Of a stretch of 35,201 bases of DNA, positions 1-6,386 are shown piece by piece. Under the pieces are notes generated by a model. That model saw only the letters and a list, made by a program, of their open reading frames with translations. It made no database searches and was not told where the DNA came from. Every line of letters starts with the position of its first letter. The first letter of the stretch is position 1. Source of the DNA: Bacteriovorax stolpii (GTDB lineage Bacteria > Bdellovibrionota > Bacteriovoracia > Bacteriovoracales > Bacteriovoracaceae). The stretch is from the NCBI GenBank assembly GCA_945860895.1, contig CAMASK010000025.1, positions 1-35,201 of the forward strand, in the 5' to 3' direction. The position numbers were made by a program, and so were the translations under genes.

Positions 1-1094
1 ATGGGATGAATCTTGTGTCCCTGGAATATGTTATTTCACAAAAAGAAAAACATCCAGGAACTTTGCTACTGAGTGAATTTACCGGGGCCCATTCGACTTT
101 AAGTTATGCCATCTCGATTAATCCCTGGAATATTGAGGAAACGGCGGTAAAAATCAAAGAAGCACTTGATCAAAGTCTTGAGCAACGTCAGCGCGAAATG
201 ATGGCCATGCAGAATTTTCTCAAACGCTATACCTCATCAGAGTGGGCCAGGGTTTTCATGCGAGACCTTCACCGTGGCAACAAGCTTATAACTAAAGGTC
301 CAACATTTTCTAAAGATGGGAAATTTGAATGGCTAAAGGAATTAAAAGGCAAGCGCGTCCTTTTCTTCTGTGATCTCGATGGCACACTTGCTCCTATTTC
401 TTCCTACCCTTCACAAGTTAAAATTCAAAATGAAACTCAGGAAATACTGAAGGAGTTGGCAAAGAATCCTAATTGCCAGTTTGTAGTAGTGAGTGGACGA
501 GATAAGGAATTTCTTCAGCATCAATTTATTGAAAATAAATTTAAATTTCCCCTGGCCGCTTGTCATGGGGCCTATTCCTATTCACCTGAGACGCTGGAAT
601 GGAGTAATCTTATTCCCCACGATTCTACCAGATGGAAAGATAACATCCTGGAAGTTTTAAAACTTTATACGTCCCGTACTCCCGGAAGCTTTATTGAAGA
701 CAAGGGACATGCCATAACCTGGCATTACCGAAATTCTCCTCCTGAATTTGCAGACTTTCTGGCCAATAAATTATTCATCGAACTTGAAGAGAGCCTCACT
801 TCTCTTCCGGCACAGGTGACACGTGGAAAAAAAGTGATTGAAGTGAAATCCCTTCATGCCAGCAAGGGTTATTTTGTTCAACATTGGCTCGAAAAACAAG
901 AATACCAACCAGATGTCGTCGTGGCGTTGGGTGATGATACAACCGATGAAGATATGTTTGAGTATCTCCAGCATCAGTCAGTTGTCACTCCTTTTTGTAT
1001 TAAAGTAGGCGCTGATAAGACCTATGCTAAGTACTTCATTAAAGAGCAGCAATCAGTAAATTTATTCTTAAAAAATTTCATACTTAGTGTCTAG
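1..1094 (+). CDS. Bifunctional trehalose-6-phosphate synthase/phosphatase (OtsA-OtsB fusion), 3' part
   Basis: The product should make trehalose-6-phosphate from UDP-glucose and glucose-6-phosphate and then dephosphorylate it to trehalose, a cytoplasmic osmoprotectant. Only the end of the synthase domain is inside the window. The reading frame is open to base 1, and the codon before the first ATG (base 6) gives the GMNLV motif of glycosyltransferase family 20, so that ATG is internal. The C-terminal end of GT20 follows (LLLSEFTGAHSTL, NPWNIEETA, then W..VFMRDL). A trehalose-phosphatase HAD domain starts near residue 110, counted from that ATG: motif I DLDGT at 123-127 with the two catalytic Asp residues, VVSGRD as motif II, and GDDTTDED at 309-316. 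Fusions of this kind are known in bacteria and eukaryotes. The stop codon directly abuts the ATG of the mscS-like gene. The family is clear; the N-terminal extent is unknown. Confidence 0.9.
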   Translation, partial: GMNLVSLEYVISQKEKHPGTLLLSEFTGAHSTLSYAISINPWNIEETAVKIKEALDQSLEQRQREMMAMQNFLKRYTSSEWARVFMRDLHRGNKLITKGPTFSKDGKFEWLKELKGKRVLFFCDLDGTLAPISSYPSQVKIQNETQEILKELAKNPNCQFVVVSGRDKEFLQHQFIENKFKFPLAACHGAYSYSPETLEWSNLIPHDSTRWKDNILEVLKLYTSRTPGSFIEDKGHAITWHYRNSPPEFADFLANKLFIELEESLTSLPAQVTRGKKVIEVKSLHASKGYFVQHWLEKQEYQPDVVVALGDDTTDEDMFEYLQHQSVVTPFCIKVGADKTYAKYFIKEQQSVNLFLKNFILSV

Positions 1095-2144
1095 ATGGAA
1101 AATTTAAAATCTAATCCTTATTTTTTAGGAATCACTGCCGCCATAGTAATGTTTGTCTCGCTGAATTTTTTAAAGAGCATTCTTGTCAATCGACGAGAGA
1201 AATTTAAGCATGATGTCCTTGCTATTTATGTTTTATCTCACACCACAACACTCTTCATGCTCGTAAGCTCACTCTATGTGGGCTTTCAATTTTTGCCTCA
1301 ACATAAAATTTACACCACTCTCTCATGGAGAATCTTTTTTGCCGCCTTAATGATCCAGTTTGGGATCTGGGGTAGTTTTGCCATTAAAAAACGCATGCAA
1401 CTTGCCTTTTCAAGACGCTATAAAAGAGATCCTGCATCGGCAAGTTCCATTAATATTCTGGAGCTAATGCTAAAAGTTTCTTTTTTATCATTACTCATTC
1501 TTTTCACGCTTCATAATATGGGAATTCAAGTAGCCACCATGATAACGGGGCTGGGTGTAGGAGGAATTGCTATTGCTTTAGCGATTCAAAACATTCTGGG
1601 TGATTTATTTTCCTCACTCTCCATTATTCTGGATAAGCCTTTTGTGGTGGGGGATTTCATTATCATTGATGAATGGATGGGAGAAGTTGAGTACATTGGA
1701 CTTAAAACCACGAGAATCAGAAGCCTGCATGGTGAACAAATCATTATTTCTAACTCGGATCTATTAAGATCGCGAATCAGAAATATGAAACGTATGCATG
1801 AACGGCGAAACAGTTTACAGTTTGCTCTACCTCACGAATCATCTCATCAGAGAATAAAACAAGTGGTTGAAATTATCACGGCAGTGGTCAGTTCTAAAAA
1901 TGAAGTCCGCTTTGAGCGCTGTCACTACTATAAAGTTACCCCTACGGCCTTGGAGATTGAGGTGGTCTACTTTATTTTAAGCAACAATCATCAACTTCAC
2001 ATGGATCTGCAACAAACTATCCTGCTGGAAATTCATCAAATTTTTCACGAGGAAGGTGTTATTTATGCCAGCCCCACACAAAAAATGCACCTTCTCAATA
2101 AAGTTCCTCTGGAACAACAAGGAAGTGCACAGATACAAAGTTAG
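1095..2144 (+). CDS. MscS-family small-conductance mechanosensitive channel
   Basis: This 349-residue inner-membrane protein is probably a tension-gated channel that releases solutes on hypo-osmotic shock. Hydrophobic segments lie near residues 10-30, 45-65, 78-96 and 128-148. They are followed by the pore-lining glycine-rich helix (TGLGVGGIAIALAIQN, from about residue 151) and the MscS beta-domain signature (DKPFVVGDFI, then G.VEYIGLKTTRIR and ISNSDLL). A C-terminal cytoplasmic alpha/beta part follows, and the length suits the shorter MscS family members. The ATG comes immediately after the TAG stop of the trehalose gene with no spacer, so the two are very likely co-transcribed and perhaps translationally coupled. 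This pairs synthesis of an osmolyte with a valve that lets osmolytes out. Confidence 0.9.
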   Translation: MENLKSNPYFLGITAAIVMFVSLNFLKSILVNRREKFKHDVLAIYVLSHTTTLFMLVSSLYVGFQFLPQHKIYTTLSWRIFFAALMIQFGIWGSFAIKKRMQLAFSRRYKRDPASASSINILELMLKVSFLSLLILFTLHNMGIQVATMITGLGVGGIAIALAIQNILGDLFSSLSIILDKPFVVGDFIIIDEWMGEVEYIGLKTTRIRSLHGEQIIISNSDLLRSRIRNMKRMHERRNSLQFALPHESSHQRIKQVVEIITAVVSSKNEVRFERCHYYKVTPTALEIEVVYFILSNNHQLHMDLQQTILLEIHQIFHEEGVIYASPTQKMHLLNKVPLEQQGSAQIQS

Positions 2145-2192
2145 GCTCTTTTTTTGCTTTTTATTCCTCGAGCGACGAGCTAACATTATTGA

Positions 2193-2993
2193 ATGTTAAT
2201 CCTTTTTTTCCTGATCACCATGGCCTTTGCCAATACTGATGTCCGTTCGTTGGCAGAAAAAACTTACTCCAGAGATAATTCATTTTGCCAAATCGGCAAA
2301 GAAAAAATTCAAATTCAAATCCGCAGCGCGCTGGCGTTTACTGAAGCAAAAGAAAAAAGATATGGAAATCTTTTCTTTTATTACCCTTCCGAGAAGGCTG
2401 AGCTTCTTCCTATTAATGCTGATGAGTTTCATAGCTATCGGTTTTTTAAGGGAACCGGAACACTTTGTTCAAAATCATTAGGTTTCACTATTTCAGAAAA
2501 TCAGATGGCCATTTTATTTTTGCAAGAAAATAGTCCTGATGATGATAATCTGACTATTTTATTATTCAACACTCAAACCATGCGGCCCGAGAACGTGATT
2601 GAAACGAATTACCCAACATCAAAAGCTCAGGCGACCAAAGATGGCTTTGCATTTGGAACTGTTCAGACTCGACAATCCATTGATATGGGAAAAGTTAAAA
2701 TTAAGGGTGAAGAATTTAACTTCCATGATCACCCCTTCACCGTATGGATAAAATACACAACTCAAGGATTCAGCGTCGTTGATGATCTGACTTTCGAAAA
2801 ATTCCAGTGGAAAAATATTTTCAAGGACTCAAAAGATTTTAACCTTGCCGCAAGCTGGGATAAAAAAGAAAATAAATTTTTAAATACGATGTTCTATCTG
2901 GCCATCAATCATACACTCAAAAAAGAGTGTGTCCTTTTTCTTGCGGCCAAGAAAAAGATTACGGGTGAAGAAGCTGATTGGCATTGTAATTAA
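2193..2993 (+). CDS. Exported protein of unknown function
   Basis: This 266-residue protein is not recognised. The N-terminus has a short hydrophobic stretch (LILFFLITMAFA) followed by NTDV, consistent with a Sec signal peptide cleaved after FA near residue 14; the rest is hydrophilic and probably periplasmic. Cysteines are few (near residues 32, 92, 245 and 265), enough for one or two disulfides. It follows the mscS-like gene after 48 bp on the same strand and may be read through from that unit. Its 3' end overlaps by 4 bp the stop of the convergent methyltransferase gene, so no room exists for a conventional terminator between them. A second in-frame-looking ORF inside it (2227-2481) is an out-of-frame shadow. 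The function remains open. Confidence 0.6.
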   Translation: MLILFFLITMAFANTDVRSLAEKTYSRDNSFCQIGKEKIQIQIRSALAFTEAKEKRYGNLFFYYPSEKAELLPINADEFHSYRFFKGTGTLCSKSLGFTISENQMAILFLQENSPDDDNLTILLFNTQTMRPENVIETNYPTSKAQATKDGFAFGTVQTRQSIDMGKVKIKGEEFNFHDHPFTVWIKYTTQGFSVVDDLTFEKFQWKNIFKDSKDFNLAASWDKKENKFLNTMFYLAINHTLKKECVLFLAAKKKITGEEADWHCN

Positions 2994-3787
2994 TTAATGT
3001 AAGCTGCGTAGACAGAAAAGAACTCTTCCAATTTTCCTTCATATTTTAATTCAAGCCACGGATGGTATTGACCAATAATTTTCTTGGTAAATTTTCCTCT
3101 GGCAACAACTTTGACTGGACGTTTTTTAGCAATCAGTGCAATTTGTTTGAGAGTGTGATCGATGTGTTCAACTTGCCCATAGTCATAGATAAAATAAACA
3201 TCAGCTTCGGGTAGTTCAAAGTTTTGGGCAAATAAATCCTGAGTGACCAGCTGGCAGCGATTAAATCCCAGCTCCTTGTAAATTCTATTGCCTTCATCTA
3301 CTCTTGCCTTTACATACTCAAAACCAATGAATGGGTTTTTAATAAATAATCCACCTAACACAATTCCCATTCGTCCATAGGCCGCCCCCAGATCAATGAT
3401 TTGTTGATAAGGCTTTATTTTTAAGAGCTGAAGAATGCGTAGAATTTCTGAATAAGGAGTCTGAAGAGTTTGCAGGTCAAGGCCAACCCAAGTCTGGGCA
3501 CCCTTGTGAATCTTTGGCCCCCAACTCTCATGAGAGCCATCAGGTTCAAAGTTTCTCGCCTCTGCCACCATCATCTCTTCAATGTATTTAAGTCTGAAGC
3601 CTAAAATTTTATCAATGTGATTTGAATGCTGCCGGCGAATTACATCATTGGCCTTAGGGGTTTGAAAAAAATCGGGATAATTTATCAGCCTTTTTTTATC
3701 AGCAAGTGACAAAGTCACACTTTCCAATTTCTGAAAGTCTGAGAGAGCTTTAAATTCTGTCCGGGGAAAAAAATCTAATTGTAGCAT
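2990..3787 (-). CDS. Class I SAM-dependent methyltransferase-like protein
   Basis: This 265-residue cytoplasmic protein has a Rossmann methyltransferase core in its C-terminal half. Motif I is IIDLGAAYGRMG near residue 135, followed by an acidic strand end (FIGFEYVKARVDEG), where Glu would bind the ribose of S-adenosylmethionine. Next come LVTQDLF and DVYFIYDYGQ, at the places of motifs II-IV. The N-terminal half is helical and not recognised. The substrate cannot be told. The gene sits 7 bp downstream of the CopZ-like gene on the minus strand, so 4292 to 2990 probably forms one three-gene operon. It ends in a 4-bp overlap with the convergent plus-strand gene. Confidence 0.65.
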   Translation of the reverse strand: MLQLDFFPRTEFKALSDFQKLESVTLSLADKKRLINYPDFFQTPKANDVIRRQHSNHIDKILGFRLKYIEEMMVAEARNFEPDGSHESWGPKIHKGAQTWVGLDLQTLQTPYSEILRILQLLKIKPYQQIIDLGAAYGRMGIVLGGLFIKNPFIGFEYVKARVDEGNRIYKELGFNRCQLVTQDLFAQNFELPEADVYFIYDYGQVEHIDHTLKQIALIAKKRPVKVVARGKFTKKIIGQYHPWLELKYEGKLEEFFSVYAAYIN

Positions 3788-3794
3788 TTCACTC

Positions 3795-3992
3795 TTATTT
3801 TAATTTCTCTGCATTATAGCCTATTTCTTTGAGCAAAAAAATGACCCTATCTGCAGGCAAATTTTCGACCGTCACAATTTTATTTTTCAAATCCACCTCG
3901 ACTTTAACTTCCTGATGCCCCTTGGATAGCTCCGTTTTGATAGCTTTTTCACAATGAGAACAGGTCATTTCTTCAACTTTAAATGAGCTCAT
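3795..3992 (-). CDS. Heavy-metal-associated (HMA) domain protein, CopZ-like metal chaperone
   Basis: This 65-residue protein is a single HMA domain of the ferredoxin-like fold that carries Cu(I) or a similar soft metal in the cytoplasm. The metal motif M.C..C is intact as MTCSHC at residues 9-14. The predicted beta-alpha-beta pattern follows (KTELSKGHQEVKVEVDLKN, then VENLPADRVIFLLKEIGY), with the usual GY near the end. The length matches stand-alone CopZ/Atx1 proteins. No copper ATPase is adjacent in this window. The neighbours are a small unknown gene upstream and a methyltransferase downstream, with short gaps, and a His-rich exported peptide is divergently encoded about 350 bp away. That suggests metal handling, but copper specificity is inferred from the family only. 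Confidence 0.85.
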   Translation of the reverse strand: MSSFKVEEMTCSHCEKAIKTELSKGHQEVKVEVDLKNKIVTVENLPADRVIFLLKEIGYNAEKLK

Positions 3993-4004
3993 GTTTTCTC
4001 CGAT

Positions 4005-4292
4005 TTAATGCAAATGATCTTTTGAATTTGGAGCTGCTGCTTGCTGAGTTTTGTCCAAAAAAAGTCGTAATCGCTGGATTCCAGAATTTAGGGCTTCTTC
4101 TGAGCTATGTTGTTGATACAGAATATCCACATGCTTAAAAATCTTATGGGATTCCCGATGAATAATATCAACTTCAGCGTGAAATTCATCTCTCACATGA
4201 TAAATGATAACCCGACCTAATAAGTAAGGGTTATTTTCCAGATCGATATACTTTTCTTGTGGAAACTCTTTCATAATCCTAAATGGAAGCAT
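4005..4292 (-). CDS. Small conserved-looking protein of unknown function
   Basis: This protein has 95 residues, or 89 if it starts at the second Met (MKEFPQEKYI). It is not recognised. It has no signal peptide or membrane segment and is predicted to be a small alpha/beta cytoplasmic protein. His residues are frequent (YHVRDEFHAEVDIIHRES and a DHLH C-terminus), which might be incidental or fit the metal theme nearby. It is the first gene of a tight minus-strand run (12 bp to the CopZ-like gene, then 7 bp to the methyltransferase) and is transcribed divergently from the His-rich peptide gene. The coding call rests on length, operon-like spacing and the absence of a better frame. Confidence 0.5.
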   Translation of the reverse strand: MLPFRIMKEFPQEKYIDLENNPYLLGRVIIYHVRDEFHAEVDIIHRESHKIFKHVDILYQQHSSEEALNSGIQRLRLFLDKTQQAAAPNSKDHLH

Positions 4293-4339
4293 TTAATATG
4301 CCGAAAAGTCAAACAATACACCCAATTGAAGGAGAACTA

Positions 4340-4642
4340 ATGAAAGTACTTTTACTAACTGTTGCCCTGGCCCTCGCTACCACTTCAGCTTTTGCTCATG
4401 AACATAAGAGTCATGCTAAGAAGCTAAAACACGATAAAGAGCACCATCACATTGAAGAAGGCGACCATGAACATGATGATGCTCATCATAAAGATCATGA
4501 TCATAAGGCCCACCATGCGTCTCATGACGAGGATGTGAAGGAACATGGTCACGATAAAGACCATAAGCATGTGGATAAAGATAAAGACCACGATGCAGAT
4601 GAAACACACCATGATGAAGACACAAAGAAAAAGAAGAAGTAA
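4340..4642 (+). CDS. Exported histidine/aspartate-rich peptide, probable metal buffer
   Basis: This 100-residue protein starts at the ATG at 4340, not at the upstream in-frame ATG at 4283. The 4340 start is preceded by AAGGAG (4329-4334) and opens a clean signal peptide (MKVLLLTVALALATTSAFA) cleaved after residue 19. The mature part of about 81 residues contains roughly 23 His plus many Asp, Glu and Lys, arranged as repeated HD, HE and HH pairs, and ends in a Lys run. It has no cysteine. Such composition is typical of periplasmic chelators of Zn, Ni, Co or Cu, but the metal cannot be read from sequence. It is followed by a perfect hairpin terminator. A metal chaperone is encoded divergently and an HvfC-like protein directly downstream. 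The low-complexity codons create long shadow frames on the other strand. Confidence 0.75.
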   Translation: MKVLLLTVALALATTSAFAHEHKSHAKKLKHDKEHHHIEEGDHEHDDAHHKDHDHKAHHASHDEDVKEHGHDKDHKHVDKDKDHDADETHHDEDTKKKKK

Positions 4643-4649
4643 AATTGAA

Positions 4650-4677
4650 TAGGGCCCAATGAGGGCCCTACTCTTTT
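4650..4677 (+). terminator. Hairpin terminator after the His-rich peptide gene
   Basis: A perfect 8-bp GC-rich stem, TAGGGCCC (4650-4657) and GGGCCCTA (4663-4670), closes a 5-nt loop and is followed by CTCTTTT. The T-run is short, so termination may be partial. That would let some transcription reach the next gene at 4686. Confidence 0.65.
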
Positions 4678-4685
4678 GAGGTGAT

Positions 4686-5258
4686 ATGAATCAATTCAAA
4701 ATTTTTCAGGATGCCTTGGAAAAAACTTATTCAAGCTTAACTGTCTTCTCAGACATGAACTGGGATGACGTCGCACGTGAATACATTGCTGCCCATGATG
4801 AGAGACCGAAAGATCTCGATGATTTTATTTTTAATTTCCCCCAGTTTCTTCAGGACAAAGCTTCTGATGGAGATTGCCCGTCTTATATGTTTGAACTGGC
4901 CTATTTTGAATTATTACAAAATCAAATTCTCTCAACTGAGATGGTTCTTCCAACAGTCGTAGGTCTTCACCTCAATCCTTCATTGAGTTTCTTAAATCTA
5001 GAATTTGATATTAATTTAATGATGGATGAAGCCGCTAAGGGAAGTGTTCAAATTTTTGAACGACCACATGTACTCTGTATTTATCGTCACCCGGTTTTGG
5101 GCCTTCACCATGTTGAAATATCTACCCCTTTTCTGGAAATTTTACAGCTTTTGGAAAAGGGATCTATCAGGCGCAAACAAGTGGTAGGGGAAAAAATTAA
5201 AGTACTGGAACAATTAATTGAACTTGGTCTGGTGATTGAAGTTACTTCAAAAATTTAG
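4686..5258 (+). CDS. HvfC/DUF2063-like protein (short form)
   Basis: This 190-residue soluble protein resembles, by motif reading only, the HvfC (DUF2063) family. In that family HvfC partners an MNIO/DUF692 enzyme that modifies Cys-containing copper-binding peptides (bufferins). The N-terminal part has FIFNFPQFLQ followed by PSYMFELAYFELLQ, like the family's P..L.ELA..E pattern. The C-terminal part has LNLEFDINLMM, then LCIYRHP and PFLEILQLLEKG, like the second domain with its v-Y-R core and closing L..L..G helix. It is shorter than the usual length of about 250. No DUF692 gene is in the window. It lies 43 bp after the His-rich peptide and its terminator. The older label for this domain (putative DNA-binding) is an alternative reading. 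Confidence 0.45.
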   Translation: MNQFKIFQDALEKTYSSLTVFSDMNWDDVAREYIAAHDERPKDLDDFIFNFPQFLQDKASDGDCPSYMFELAYFELLQNQILSTEMVLPTVVGLHLNPSLSFLNLEFDINLMMDEAAKGSVQIFERPHVLCIYRHPVLGLHHVEISTPFLEILQLLEKGSIRRKQVVGEKIKVLEQLIELGLVIEVTSKI

Positions 5259-5790
5259 CAATGTAGAGTTTTCCTAGTTGATCTTCTTCTTCATATTTCC
5301 ATTCTTCAGCAAGGTTAAATCCATGGATGCTTATGGGTTTACTGGCTTCAAAACTCACAAAATAAATCAATTGAGCGCTGGATAAATCATGGCCCACTTC
5401 AAATGAATTAAAAAACAGAAATTGCTGGCAAGCTGCTTCGGGAATCTTTTCCATAGGTTTCAATGAATACTCATTCCAATATTGCTCAAGGGCCAGCGAA
5501 GAAAAATTTCCAAGATTAGAGCGCAGAAAAAACACAACCGAGGCCAATTCAGGAACATTGATGAAAGCACTGGTAAGCTTTAAATCCAGAAGCTTAATAA
5601 CTAATGAGAGCCGGGCATCTAAGAGAAAAAATGGCGAAACCTCAATCTGAGAAGACGACTCAAACGCTCTACTAAATTTAAAGTCTTCAAATATCCAATA
5701 GCTATCTGGATCCCAGGTCGTGGAGACTAATCCGTCTGGTTTTTTGGTCAAAGCTATCTCGGGGTTCAATACTAATACTTTGGAGGCCAA
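5242..5790 (-). CDS. Protein of unknown function, TTG start
   Basis: This 182-residue protein is not recognised. It has no signal peptide or clear membrane segment and is rich in aromatic and hydrophobic residues (for example FFLLDARLSLVIKLLDLKL), suggesting a compact cytoplasmic alpha/beta fold. The start is TTG: AAGGA lies about 6 nt upstream on the minus strand, and the ATG just upstream is in another frame. Its 3' end overlaps the end of the convergent HvfC-like gene by 17 bp. It is transcribed divergently from the exported protein gene at 5855, leaving only 64 bp for two promoters. Any link to the neighbouring metal genes is by position only. Confidence 0.5.
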   Translation of the reverse strand: MASKVLVLNPEIALTKKPDGLVSTTWDPDSYWIFEDFKFSRAFESSSQIEVSPFFLLDARLSLVIKLLDLKLTSAFINVPELASVVFFLRSNLGNFSSLALEQYWNEYSLKPMEKIPEAACQQFLFFNSFEVGHDLSSAQLIYFVSFEASKPISIHGFNLAEEWKYEEEDQLGKLYIAKFLK

Positions 5791-5854
5791 AATTTTTCCT
5801 TTTCATATGTAAGATCCTGAAAGAACAATCCGATAAGAGCTTTGGGAGCTTTTT

Positions 5855-6385
5855 ATGAAATTTATCCTTATAGCTTTTATTTTAACAGTATTCTCTTCAA
5901 TCACCCATGCAAAAATTTTGGAATTAAAGAAAAATAATGGAACTATTTTTATTTCGGAAAAAGAAAATTGGAATTTAGGCAAAGATCTTTTTGGAATGCC
6001 CTTCATTTATTTTTCTCCAGAATCAAATGGTCAGCGTTCCAATATTAGTTTTACTGACACAGGTGCTGAATTAGAAATAAATATAAAGGCATTGGCAACG
6101 ACTCAAGATAAATATCAAGCTGGGAAAAAAAAATGGGCGCTCACCGTTGGAGCGGAACCCGTTTCATTTGAACCCTATGAAGTGAAAATCAATCAATTTG
6201 GCCATAAGATCCATAAGATCGGTTTTAATTATGCTCACGATGGTAAAGTCTACGCTGAAAAATCCTATTACATTGAGTGCAAAGGAAAAATTCTTTTCTC
6301 AAAATCTTTGCGATTGCAACAAAATGATGCTCACGAAAAGGACTTTTCCGATCTCTTAAGCACCCTCGATTGCGGAGGAGTTTAA
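5855..6385 (+). CDS. Small exported protein, upstream partner of the giant Fic protein
   Basis: This 176-residue protein has a good Sec signal peptide (MKFILIAFILTVFSSITHA, cleaved near residue 19) and starts after GGGAG at 5844-5848. The mature protein is not firmly recognised. Its pattern (short N-terminal strands, FGMPFIYFSPE, NISFTDTGAELEINIKAL, and a late helix) recalls PsbP/Mog1-like folds seen in small bacterial periplasmic proteins, but that is a weak guess. It has two Cys, near residues 142 and 173, which could form a disulfide. The stop codon is 1 bp before the ATG of the 1453-residue gene, whose ribosome site GGAGGAG lies inside this gene, so the two are one unit. It may help export or folding of the large protein. 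Confidence 0.6.
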   Translation: MKFILIAFILTVFSSITHAKILELKKNNGTIFISEKENWNLGKDLFGMPFIYFSPESNGQRSNISFTDTGAELEINIKALATTQDKYQAGKKKWALTVGAEPVSFEPYEVKINQFGHKIHKIGFNYAHDGKVYAEKSYYIECKGKILFSKSLRLQQNDAHEKDFSDLLSTLDCGGV

Positions 6386-6386
6386 G

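Noticed and set aside
2140-2184. Inverted repeat GTTAGGCTC/GAGCTAAC after the mscS-like gene as terminator
   Set aside because: Loop is long, a base is bulged, and the T-run lies in the loop rather than after the stem.
4416-4625. Two long minus-strand frames rich in His or Met/Ile opposite the His-rich gene
   Set aside because: They are the complement of a His/Asp/Lys low-complexity sequence and have no ribosome site; the plus frame has a signal peptide and a terminator.
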